From Oreohelix idahoensis (lineage: Eukaryota; Mollusca; Gastropoda; Stylommatophora; Oreohelicidae), in NCBI GenBank assembly GCA_024509875.1, contig JAMPIV010000293.1, positions 1 through 64,000 of the forward strand: a stretch of DNA of 64,000 nucleotides, in the 5' to 3' direction. Positions within the stretch are counted from its first letter, which is position 1. The number at the start of each line of letters is the position of its first letter. The position numbers were made by a program, and so were the translations under genes. The notes under the pieces were generated by a model. It was not told the DNA's origin, did no database searches, and worked only from the letters and a program-made list of their open reading frames with translations. Shown here one piece after another: positions 11,035 to 21,570 of the stretch.

Positions 11035-12327
11035 TCAGACACTACATTCATGTATCATGTCCTCCATTCCTTCAATCCAATTATTTCCTATTTTTCCTCT
11101 GTCAAACGGTATGCCTGTAATCCACACATGGCTATCCGTTTCCTCTTCAATAAGTAGTCGAGGTGGGGTGAGCAAGCCTGCTCGCATGATAATCCCACTC
11201 TTCCTTTCCTTCTTCTGGATCCTCCATTGAAGCTTGCCTTCTGGCAAAGAGCTTGCCATAAAGCCTACACTCTGCTTACAATTGGATCTATAGCACATAG
11301 TTTTGCATGATGAGGTTGCCAGCCTCATACACAACCTTATTTTAGTCATATTGCTTGACCTGCCTAAGGACACATACCTATCTCCCCAGGTATGAGAGCA
11401 TGTATGTTCCTCTATCGCTGTTTCTCCAGTGACAGAGATAGATAAGTCTGCCAGTTGTTCCTGCCCACCAGGTACCAAGGAAATTTGGACCTTCTTCACT
11501 TTCTGATCCCAGAGAGTGGGTGAGGTTATCGGAATTGACTGAAGACTAAGTGCTTGAGGCTCATGTTTCTCTTTAGCCGTTTCTCCCGTGTTAAAGGAAG
11601 ATATTCCTGAAACATGTTCCATCCCACCAGGTACCAAAGAAATTTGGACCCGCTTCACTTTCTGATCCCAGAGAGTGGGTGAGGTTATCGGAACTGAGTG
11701 AAGTCTTAGTGCCTGAGAGTCCTGTTCCTCTACAGCCGCTTCTCCCATGTTAAAGGCAAAAATGATCCTATTTGGTTGAGCGATCCTATTTACCAGGTTG
11801 TTGGTGCAGTTGTTTTCAGTATGCCTGTTGTGAGTTTTTGCTGAGGATGAGGAAGGTCTCTTCAGATTATCAGCACTCTTGTGCTTAATCTTGTTTTCAG
11901 GATGGTCTAGATGTCTCCGTTTAGATATCTGTACCTCTGCTCTGTCTGAGCCTGAATTCTGAGACATAGACTTGGCTTCATGTGGTGCAGTCCTATTTAC
12001 CACTGAAGATGGTGATGCACCTGGCAAAGGAGTGGCATGATGAATATTCCTAGATTCAAGTTTATCCCTGGATTCCATATTTGTAGGTTGAAACTGAGTT
12101 TCCAGTTCTTCCTTACACTGGAGGGATTTTTCTTGTCTTTGTCTCTCATGTTCCACATTCTCTTCCTTGTATTTTGCTCTCCATTTCTTCCTTTCCGCTT
12201 CTCTCATCCTGCATTTTTCCATCTTTTGTGAAACAAAAGTATCCAGTTCTTCTCCGGAGAGTTCACACTCAATGGCTAACTCTGTCCAGAATGTTCTCCA
12301 CTCATTCAACTCTACAGATTCTTCCAT
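11035..12327 (-). CDS. Gag-like coiled-coil protein of the non-autonomous LTR element
   Basis: An intact 430-codon ORF starts from ATG at 12327. Residues 1-75 are acidic then strongly basic and helical (WTELAIECELSGEELDTFV, then long E/R/K-rich coiled coil), resembling the N-terminus of invertebrate Ty3/gypsy Gag proteins. Residues ~190-320 hold a roughly 45-residue module twice, each with 'PITSPTLWDQKVK' and 'VQISLVPGG'. There is no CCHC zinc knuckle, protease motif or polymerase. Probably it packages the element RNA while enzymes come from another element in trans (inference). The flanking LTRs and a polypurine tract support the Gag reading. I cannot name a closer family. Confidence 0.6.
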   Translation of the reverse strand: MEESVELNEWRTFWTELAIECELSGEELDTFVSQKMEKCRMREAERKKWRAKYKEENVEHERQRQEKSLQCKEELETQFQPTNMESRDKLESRNIHHATPLPGASPSSVVNRTAPHEAKSMSQNSGSDRAEVQISKRRHLDHPENKIKHKSADNLKRPSSSSAKTHNRHTENNCTNNLVNRIAQPNRIIFAFNMGEAAVEEQDSQALRLHSVPITSPTLWDQKVKRVQISLVPGGMEHVSGISSFNTGETAKEKHEPQALSLQSIPITSPTLWDQKVKKVQISLVPGGQEQLADLSISVTGETAIEEHTCSHTWGDRYVSLGRSSNMTKIRLCMRLATSSCKTMCYRSNCKQSVGFMASSLPEGKLQWRIQKKERKSGIIMRAGLLTPPRLLIEEETDSHVWITGIPFDRGKIGNNWIEGMEDMIHECSV

Positions 12328-12624
12328 TATATCCGTAGTGGTTCGTTGAGCGAGTATGAGATCTCTAACTCACAAACAATAATTAAGGCAAAAATACTTT
12401 CTATAGTCTTAACTATACTAAAGTATTACAAAACCATATATTATATCAAACCAGCCTTATATAACCATAAATTAAAATTTAGTTAACAATAGGTAACTAA
12501 TTACCAGCAGTACCACCAAGAAGAGTTCTCATAACACAACTTAAAATATGTGTTTCTTGCAAAAATTTATATGTATTTAAGTCTAGGGTAATTTATATGT
12601 CCCCTATTTAATCTAATCCTAGAC
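12328..12624 (-). other. Leader region of gag-only element
   Basis: This non-coding, AT-rich stretch is part of the element's 5' leader. It continues, after the gypsy array, at 28015-28158 next to the 5' LTR. Confidence 0.5.
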
Positions 12625-12629
12625 TTGGA

Positions 12630-14969
12630 TGTGATAAATTTAACCGTGATACAACGTTAAAATATCTCCAAAGATAAAATGTAGGGATAAAAATAATGCG
12701 TAAGCTACTAGAAGACATGATCGCACATGCCGCGGTTCACTACCCGCCATGGAAACTAACTTGTTAGACGCAAAGACAAAACGTTTACCCTTGGAGACGG
12801 GAGGGAACGGAGATCAAAAAGAAAAAATATGACTGAACACGTGCTTGAAACTAGCAAGGCTAAAAAGACGCAATTGGTGGGGAAAGGAAAAAATTCCCGT
12901 CCCCAAGTTGACACAATGTAAAGAAATGGACAAAAGGGACCTTAGCTATTATACGCAACAGTCATTTCTTGGATGCTTTTACGATACTGAGTCCTTTTAT
13001 TTGAATTCAGCGGCAAACGCATTATAGAAGATGCTCGAACATATTTCAAAAAAACAACTAACCTTGAAAAAGTAACTTTTTCTTAATAATAATGTTATGA
13101 ATATAAAACCTAGCTAGTCTGATAGCCCATTTTGAGTAGAGAAATAATATGCTTTCATTTATACAGTCGGATAGATAATAATGAAGATATTGACAAAAGA
13201 CTGTGTTGTTCATAACAGACGAGCGACTGCACTGTTAAAAAAAAGTCACTAATTTTCAAAAATTGCGGCTTTGAGACCCAAGTGCTAAAATCTAGTTGGA
13301 ATGAAAGAGAGGGGGGAATAGTGGAAAATTGTGGCTAAAAATAACTTTAGAGACCGATTCGTGTAAAAAGGCATGTAGAACCAAGCGTGTTTTTTTATGA
13401 AAAAGCAAGTAGAGACAGACGGACCAACAGACAATAATACATACTTGACTGAGGTATGACTGAATTGACTTTTGGTCGGAGGTTTGAAATTTGAAAGGGG
13501 GAAGTCGGTGATTGGCCACCGATAATCATATTATCGGCGCCCAGACGCGCATTTTTGCCATTCTACATAAATTGTCCATTAGTAGACACAGTAATTCTTC
13601 AGTGGTGTAGTTCCCAGAAGCTAATTGCCATATTTAGAGGGACGCCATACTAGAGCCAGCAGCTCAGCTGAGTTTTGCTAGAATATAACTGTGTTCTCTA
13701 TTCATAATTCTGGTAAGACTGAAAGCATTTCTTTGTATATTTTAATATTGTTTAATGTTTCGAGTGATTTGATACTGCCATATCAAAATCTATCCCTTAC
13801 AACAAGTAAGGATTCGCTCTAGATCCCCAGCCCAAGTTCAGGGTCTAGAGACAAACAAAATACATAAACGCCAGCAAGGATTATGAAGGGCGGATCAAGT
13901 GTTGAGATCAGTGGAGCATATCACCTATCTTATTCAATAGCAGGAAGCTAATGAACATATTTCAGAATATGTAGTCTTGGGGAACTAGTACTATGTGAAA
14001 CCAACTTGGTAAGATGTGCTGTATGGTCAGAGAGATCTGACCCCGTCTATGTGGTGTTGTTGTGTAGTGTTGTGTGCAGAAGTGGCTCAGGAGGTAGAGT
14101 TCTGACACATGACCCAATACTTTTGTTGCAGAAGTGTGAGTTTCTGTTTGGCACCAAAGTGGTGTCAAATGCTGTGTTGATAAATACAAGTGTGGACCAG
14201 TGAAGTCTAGTGTTTTGTCAGAGCAGCCTTATATTGCCCCCAAGCACGGAGAGGTGGGGCCACCAGATTCCAGCACCAGAACTACTCAGTGAAGATACGT
14301 GAGCGTCTGGCCTGCTGGACCTTCACCAACTTATTTACTAACTAACACACCAACTATATTACCATCACTAGAACCCACAAAAATTTTGGGAAATAAAATT
14401 TGTATTACTCCCATCAGTGAAGGGACAATGTTTGGTAGTCATAGACAGGGAGTGATGATATCACCCCAACAGCATATTTAGAAATAAGTTCTCCTGGGAC
14501 TATCTTAAGATAATTACTATTAATCAGTCATGTGAAATACATATGTACACATTTTCTAGTTTATTATGACATATATTCATGCATTTCATTCATAATTTCA
14601 AAACCTTTCATATGTTCTGACCAAAATAAAACCTTGGTTCAGAACAAATAAACTTAAAGAAAATTTAATATCAAAAATTTAAACAGCTTGAGTTAGTTCA
14701 GTGTGTTATAAATTTTATTAATATTATTAGACTTATTAAATATCTCTCTGTGTGTGTATGTAATCTACCACAACACATTACATATCAGTACCCTAGATTT
14801 TAACGTAGCCACATTCATTAGTAAAAAAGATATTTGTGAGGTCGTAAGTGGTAGCAAGAAGGGCCTTCTGTAAATTCACAGCTACATTTATCTCAGGAGC
14901 CTTCACAGCTGACCTCATGCATCACACTAGGTAATATCACAACCATACAGTACCATCAAATCCACTACA
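12630..14969 (+). repeat. LTR 1 of gypsy array
   Basis: It starts TGTGATAAATTTAACC and ends CCACTACA (TG...CA), 2340 bp long. It holds no real gene. It contains the conserved GACGCCATACT..CAGCTCAGCTGAG block near 13642 and the palindrome at 14025-14042. Nearly identical to LTRs 2 and 3. Confidence 0.95.
14025..14042. promoter_or_regulatory. Conserved 18-bp LTR palindrome
   Basis: GGTCAGAGAGATCTGACC has perfect 7-bp arms (GGTCAGA/TCTGACC) and a 4-bp spacer. The same word occurs in every LTR of this and the related families (about 20626, 27069, 39512-39529, 46449 and inverted at 60519-60536). This conservation in otherwise drifting LTRs suggests a protein-binding site or RNA hairpin. Function is inferred. 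Confidence 0.5.
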
Positions 14970-15200
14970 TATATTGGGGTCTTGTCCAGGGATAATTAGC
15001 TTACCAGTAATATTAGGATCTCCTGGTGGGAGAATTAAATCAGGGGGAAAAATTGTAAAAATTAAAAGTGTCCCTTAAAATAAAAGTTGGTGAATCTTCA
15101 CAGCCAGTGGTAGTTAATTGATTAATTAATTAATTAGAATTACTTTAGTTATTAATTGGTTAGAAATTTATCTTGCTCATTGCTAAATTGTCTAAAAAGT
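14970..15200 (+). other. Gypsy leader, copy 1
   Basis: Untranslated leader between LTR 1 and the Gag ATG. Except for the primer site and a TTAATTAATTAATTAATTA stretch near 15117 it has no feature. Confidence 0.6.
14975..14993 (+). other. Candidate primer-binding site, element copy 1
   Basis: Five bases after the LTR, TGGGGTCTTGTCCAGGGAT begins with TGG, as a site complementary to a tRNA 3' CCA end should. It resembles, but does not equal, a tRNA-Pro primer site as I remember it. The same site occurs after LTR 2 (about 21576) and at 40411 in element 3. Confidence 0.55.
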
Positions 15201-18200
15201 ATGGCGGAGCTGGCAAAGTTCAGATCAGCTGCTGTGCTAACGGCGAAGGATATGGGAATGGATGGTCAGGTTTTAATACAATACGTAACTGCAGAATGTG
15301 ATAAGTATATTGAAAGGGAAGATAGGAGGTTAGCTGAAGAGAAGAGGTTACAATTTGAGGCTGAGAAAGAACTTAAGAGGTTGCAGATTGAGGCTGACAA
15401 GGAGGCAAAAGCATTGGAGGCAGAAGAAAAACGACAGCAAAGGGAAGCAGAAGATTGACTGCCGAAAGGGAGGCAGCAGAAAAAAGATTGACTGCCGAAA
15501 GGGAGGCAGCAGAAAAAAGATTGACTGCCGAAAGGGAGGCAGAAGATAGAAGGTTGCAAAGGGAGCACGAATTACGACTAAGGGAGCTGGAATTACAAGG
15601 CCATGCTCCTGAAAATGGTGCCAGCCCTTTTGCCTCAGATGCTACGCCTAGTCAGGGAGCCTCAACATCAGCTATGGGGTTTCATTTAGACCATTTTGTT
15701 GAGAAAGACGATGACATAGAGGGGTACCTCAGTCGTTTTGAATTATTAGCTACTACATATGGGTTAGAGAGAGAGAGGTGGAGTTTAAAGTTATCACAGG
15801 GACTGAGAGGTACTTCTTATGACGTCTTCGCAAAAATGAACAGAGAAGACCAAGACAATTATGACATGTTAAAGCAGGCTTTGTTGTTAAGATACGAAAA
15901 AAATGGTGAATTTTATCGTAAGAAATTTAGAAATGCTAAACTGTTGTCTGGGGAGACATACCACCAATTCTCTGCCAGACTGGAAACCTATTTGGAGAAA
16001 TGGACTGCTCGGGGAAGACCCAAGATCTTAAAGAAATGATCATGATAGAGCAATTGAGAGAGTCCATGGCTCCAGACTTGAGAAAATTTCTCATGGAACA
16101 AGGTGCAGAGAGATTGGGGGAGGTTTTAAATGTCGCTGAGAGGTATCAGGCAGCCCAGGCAGAGGTAAGTGGTGCTAAAAAGAAGCACATAGACAATTTT
16201 AAAGCTCCACAGCAATTTAATAAATTTGATAATAGAGAACAGGGTAATAAAGGTAGGACAAACCTTGAACGGCCAAGAAATGACTATCAAGACAGAAACT
16301 CACAGTTCAATGACCAAAAATACAACGAAAGAAAACCGTTTAACCAAGGAAAAAGATGGTGCAAATGGTGCAAGAAAGATAACCATAACACCGAATTTTG
16401 TAGAAGGAAACCTTCAAACATTGCTGCAATGAAGTCGGGGACTCAAAGATTAAAGGTTAATCCTAATGGACAGCAGGAACCTTATCACCCCCCCCCCCCA
16501 GTTTGTGAGGATGTTATTTGTAATGGGGTCACCACAACGTGCCTTTATGATACAGGTTTGGATTATGATTCAGTTGTGAAGTCAAGCCTAGTGGACCCAA
16601 GTCAGTATACCACAGAAACAGTGGAAATACAAGGGGCGACCAAGGACATACCACTCATGACACTTCCCATCGCAAGGATAACGGTGAAAACTCGCTATGT
16701 GGAAGGAGAAATCAGAGCAGCAGTGATAGATGAACCAATCTACCCTCTGATATTGGGGTGTAGATACGTCTTCTTGGGGAATCCCGAGAGACCTGTGATC
16801 ATGGGGACAGTGCAGACCAGGTCACAGAAAAAGGAGGAAGAAGGTGAACCTATAAATGCTCATCCAGAGGAGATGAGGAATGCGCAGGCTGAGGATAAGA
16901 CCCTTAAGCCATGTTTTAAAAAATTGCCCAAATGCCACACACCTCCAAGCAAGGGAGAATACTTTATGAAGAACAAACTATTATATAGGAAGGCCGGAAC
17001 TGGAACAAATGGTCACAACCAGCTGGTTCTTCCCACTTCATACAGGGAAAAAGTGATGGAACTCGGGCATGCGATTCCCTTCAGTGGTCACATGGGGATC
17101 AGCGCCACAGGACAGCGTATAGCTTGTCATTACTTCTGGCCAGGGATAACAGAGGATATAAAAAGATATGTCTAATCCTGCCCAGAATGTCAACGGGTAG
17201 CTCCAAAGCATTGGACTGCTCCTGCAACTCTAGGGGAAATGCCCATAGTGGGAACACCTTTTGAGAGGGTTGCAGTGGATATTGTGGGACCTCTCACTCG
17301 GACCAAGAGGAGGAACAGTTACATCCTTACTCTGGTGGACACTTGTTCTATGTGGGGAGAGGCGGTAGCCCTGCCATCAATTGATTCGAAACATGCAGCA
17401 TATTTTAATAGGAAGGCAAAGGACAGAGAACTAGCTGTGGGAGAGAAGGTGCTGCTTCTACTACCCGGTAGCCAGAATAAATTACAAATTGGATGGCAAG
17501 GTCCATATACGGTTCTAGAGAAGGTGTCTAGAACAAACTATAAAATTGACAAAAAGGGGAAGGAGAAAGTTTATCATGTAAACCTTTTAAAGAAGTATCT
17601 GGACAGACCACTCCAGGAAAGCACCCCCTTACTGACCTTAGCTATCGCAACTCAAATGCAAAAGGAACCACTCACCTCACATGAATACCCATTACATCCT
17701 GGTGAAACAGCAGCACAGGTAAAAGTCAGTAAGCACCTGACTAAAAATCAGAGGGAGAGAGTTCTACAGGTTCTGGAAGAACATACAGATGTATTAACAG
17801 ATAAACCAGGACATACAAATTTGCTACAGTATGACATGAAACTGGTAGACTCAAACCCAATCTGTATGAGAGCCTATTCTATTCCGTTCGCGAAGGAGAA
17901 GGCATTGAAGGAAGAAATAGATTATTTGTTGAAGGAGGGGATTATTTCACACAGTGAATCATCTTTTAGCTCCAGTGTAGTTTTGTTGAGAAAACCGTCT
18001 GGGGAACACAGACTGTGCATAGATTACAGGAAACTGAATGCTGTCACAGAAGGACAAGTGGACCCATTACCAGACACAAAACAGTTATTTGCCAGATTAA
18101 ACAAGGCAAAATACTTTTCAAAGGTGGATCTTAGTAAAGGCTATTACCAGATTCCAGTGAAGCCTGAAGTGAGACCTTATTTGGCTTTTAGCACTTCGGA

Positions 18201-19137
18201 TGGACATTATGAATTCAACATGCTACCATTCGGACTGAAAAATGCTCCGAGTATATTTTCAAGGATGATGCGCAAATTGTTGGATCCCCTGAATAACCCA
18301 TGTATCACGAATTTCATGGATGATATTCTCGTCGCCACAGAGACATTTGAAGAACACATTGACTCCCTAAAAATGTTATTTGATAGGCTTAGGGAGGCGA
18401 ACTTAACTGCTAGGCCAACAAAATGTTGTATTGGATGCAAAGAGTTGGAATTCTTGGGACACACTGTATATCAGGGCAACATGACCCCTGACCCCAAGAA
18501 CTTGGAAAAACTGCAGAGAGCACCTAGACCACAAACTAAAAAGGACGTGCGATCATTCGTGTCGTTATGTGGTTTTTACCAAAAATATATCAAAAATTTT
18601 AACTCAATATGTGCTCCTCTGACTGATTTGACTCGCAAGGGACATCCAGATAAAATAATTTGGACGGCGCAATGTGAATTAGCGTTCCAAGAGTTAAAGG
18701 AAAAACTCACTAGCAAGCCTATTCTCAAACTGCCTGATTTGACACAGGACTTTGTCGTAAGAACAGATGCAAGTAATGTAGGACTCGGGGCGGCTTCATT
18801 GCAAAGATCATCTTCACCTGATGGGGAACTGAACCCAGTTGCTTATGCAAGCCGCAAATTAAATAAGGCGGAACAAGGATATTCCACAAGCGAAAAAGAA
18901 TGTTTAGCGTTAATATGGGCAATGAAGAAGTTTCAAATCTACCTGTATGGTAGGACTTTTGTGGTCCAGACGGATCATCAGCCCCTAGTATTCTTATCTC
19001 AGGCTAAGCATGAAAACGCAAGATTGTTGAGGTGGTCTTTATTACTGCAACCTTATCAGTTTAGTATTGAGTACATCCCAGGGTCATTGAATGTCGGTGC
19101 AGATTTCCTCAGTCGGCACCCCTGTGATCAAAATTAG
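15201..19137 (+). pseudogene. Gypsy (Gmr1-like) gag-pol, array copy 1: Gag-PR-INT-RT-RNase H
   Basis: The start is ATG at 15201 (MAELAKFRSAAVL). Gag has an E/R-rich coiled coil, a capsid-like region and a CCHC knuckle (CKWCKKDNHNTEFC, about 16355). Then come a protease-like DTG (about 16550), integrase HHCC (H..H..CPEC, about 17070-17200), the first integrase Asp (AVDIVG), a GPY/F module (GWQGPYTVL, about 17490), RT with FMDDIL near 18316, RNase H (RTDASNVGLG, about 18760) and a terminal LSRHPC. Integrase thus precedes RT. Lesions: frameshifts near 15455 and 16010, a TAA at 17173-17175, and a 162-codon in-frame deletion of the integrase core between SKH and YFNRK, removing the second Asp and the Glu. 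RT-RNase H (17239-19137) remains open. Confidence 0.9.
15454..15545 (+). repeat. 33-bp tandem repeat in Gag coiled coil
   Basis: The 33-bp unit begins ATTGACTGCCGAAAGGGAGG. It is present nearly three times here and in copy 2 (about 21895-21986), but once, in altered form, in element 3 (about 40895). It extends the E-R-E-A coiled coil, and it lies where the reading frame is lost. Confidence 0.85.
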
Positions 19138-19208
19138 AGTAGTGGCAGGCGTGAGGAGTAATTTTATCTATGTGTATCACTGGTTTTGGAACTTGCCGTA
19201 GGCATGTT

Positions 19209-19224
19209 TTCAAGTGGGGAGATG
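19209..19224 (+). other. Polypurine tract, array copy 1
   Basis: TTCAAGTGGGGAGATG sits directly before LTR 2. The purine-rich AAGTGGGGAG is conserved before LTR 3 and before the 3' LTR at 45085, as expected for the plus-strand primer. Confidence 0.75.
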
Positions 19225-21570
19225 TGTGATAAATTTAACCGTGATACAACGTTAAAATATCTCCAAAGATAAAATGTAGGGATAAAAATAATGCGTAAGC
19301 TACTAGAAGACATGATCGCCCATGCCGCGGTTCACTACCCGAAAAGGAAACTAACTTGTTACACGCAAAGACAAAACGTTTACCCTTGGAGACGGGAGGG
19401 AACGGAGATCAAAAAGAAAAAATATGACTGAACACGTGCTTGAAACTAGCAAGGCTAAAAAGACGCAATTGGTGGGGAAAGGAAACAATTCACGTCCCCA
19501 AGTTGACACAATGTAAAGAAATGGACAAAAGTGACCTTAGCTATTATACGCAACAGTCATTTCTTGGACGCTTTTACGATACTGAGTCCTTTTATTTGAA
19601 TTCAGCGGCAAACGCATTATAGAAGATGCTCGAACATATTTCAAAAAAACAACTAACCTTGAAAAAGTAACTTTTTCTTAATAATAATGTTAGGAATATA
19701 AAACCTAGCTAGTCTGATAGCACATTTTGAGTAGAGAAATAATATGCTTTCATTTATACAGTCGGATAGATAATAATGAAGATATTGACAAAAGACTGTG
19801 TTGTTCATAACAGACGAGCGACTGCACTGTTAAAAAAAATGTCACTAATTTTCAAAAATTGCGGCCTTGAGACCCAAGTGCTAAAATCTAGTTGGAATGA
19901 AAGAGAGGGGAGAATAGTGGAAAATTGTGGCTAAAAATAACTTTAGAGACCGATTCGTGTAAAAAGGCATGTAGAACCAAGCGTGTTTTTTTATGAAAAA
20001 GCAAGTAGAGACAGACGGACCAACAGACAATAATACATACTTGACTGAGGTATGACTGAATTGACATACTTTTTGGTCGGAGGTTTGAAATTTGAAAGGG
20101 GGAAGTCGGTGATTGGCCACCGATAATCATATTATCGGCGCCCAGACGCGCATTTTTGCCATTCTACATAAATTGTCCATTAGTAGACACAGTAATTCTT
20201 CAGTGGTGTAGTTCCCAGAAGCTAATTGCCATATTTAGAGGGACGCCATACTAGAGCCAGCAGCTCAGCTGAGTTTTGCTAGAATATAACTGTGTTCTCT
20301 ATTCATAATTCTGGTAAGACTGAAAGCATTTCTTTGTATATTTTAATATTGTTTAATGTTTCGAGTGATTTGATACTGCCATATCAAAATCTATCCCTTA
20401 CAACAAGTAAGGATTCGCTCTAGATCCCCAGCCCAAGTTCAGGGTCTAGAGACAAACAAAATACATAAACGCCAGCAAGGATTATGAAGGGCGGATCAAG
20501 TGTTGAGATCAGTGGAACATATCACCTATCTTATTCAATAGCAGGAAGCTAATGAACATATTTCAGAATATGTAGTCTTGGGGAACTAGTACTATGTGAA
20601 ACCAACTTGGTAAGATGTGCTGTATGGTCAGAGAGATCTGACCCCGTCTATGTGGTGTTGTTGTGTAGTGTTGTGTGCAGAAGTGGCTCAGGAGGTAGAG
20701 TTCTGACACATGACCCAATACTTTTGTTGCAGAAGTGTGAGTTTCTGTTTTGCACCAAAGTGGTGTCAAATGCTGTGTTGATAAATACAAGTGTGGACCA
20801 GTGAAGTCTAGTGTTTTGTCAGAGCAGCCTTATATTGCCCCCAAGCACGGAGAGGTGGGGCCACCAGATTCCAGCACCAGAACTACTCAGTGAAGATACG
20901 TGAGCGTCTGGCCTGCTGGACCTTCACCAACTTATTTACTAACTAACACACCAACTATATTACCATCACTAGAACCCACAAAAATTTTGGGAAATAAAAT
21001 TTGTATTACTCCCATCAGTTAAGGGACAATGTTTGGTAGTCATAGACAGGGAGTGATGATATCACCCCAACAGCATATTTGGAAATAAGTTCTCCTGGGA
21101 CTATCTTAAGATAATTACTATTAATCAGTCATTTGAAATACATATGTACACATTTTCTAGTTTATTATGACATATATTCATGCATTTCATTCATAATTTC
21201 AAAACCTTTCATATGTTCTGACCAAAATAAAATCTTGATTCAGAACAAATAAACTTAAAGAAAATTTAATATCAAAAATTTAAACAGCTTGAGTTAGTTC
21301 AGTGTGTTATAAATTTTATTAATATTATTAGACTTATTAAATATCTGTGTGTGTGTGTATGTAATCTACCACAACACATTACATATCAGTACCCTAGATT
21401 TTAACGTAGCCACATTCATTAGTAAAAAAGATATGTGTGAGGTCGTAAGTGGTAGCAAGAAGGGCCTTCTGTAAATTCACAGCTACATTTATCTCAGGAG
21501 CCTTCACAGCTGACCTCATGCATCACACTAGGTAATATCACAACCATACAGTACCATCAAATCCACTACA
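19225..21570 (+). repeat. LTR 2 of gypsy array (shared)
   Basis: It serves as the 3' LTR of copy 1 and the 5' LTR of copy 2. No target duplication lies beside it. It differs from LTRs 1 and 3 only at scattered bases and small runs. Confidence 0.95.

Noticed and set aside
15266..15568. Minus-strand Leu/Phe/Ser/Cys-rich ORFs opposite gag
   Set aside because: They are antisense shadows of the E/R/K-rich coiled coil.
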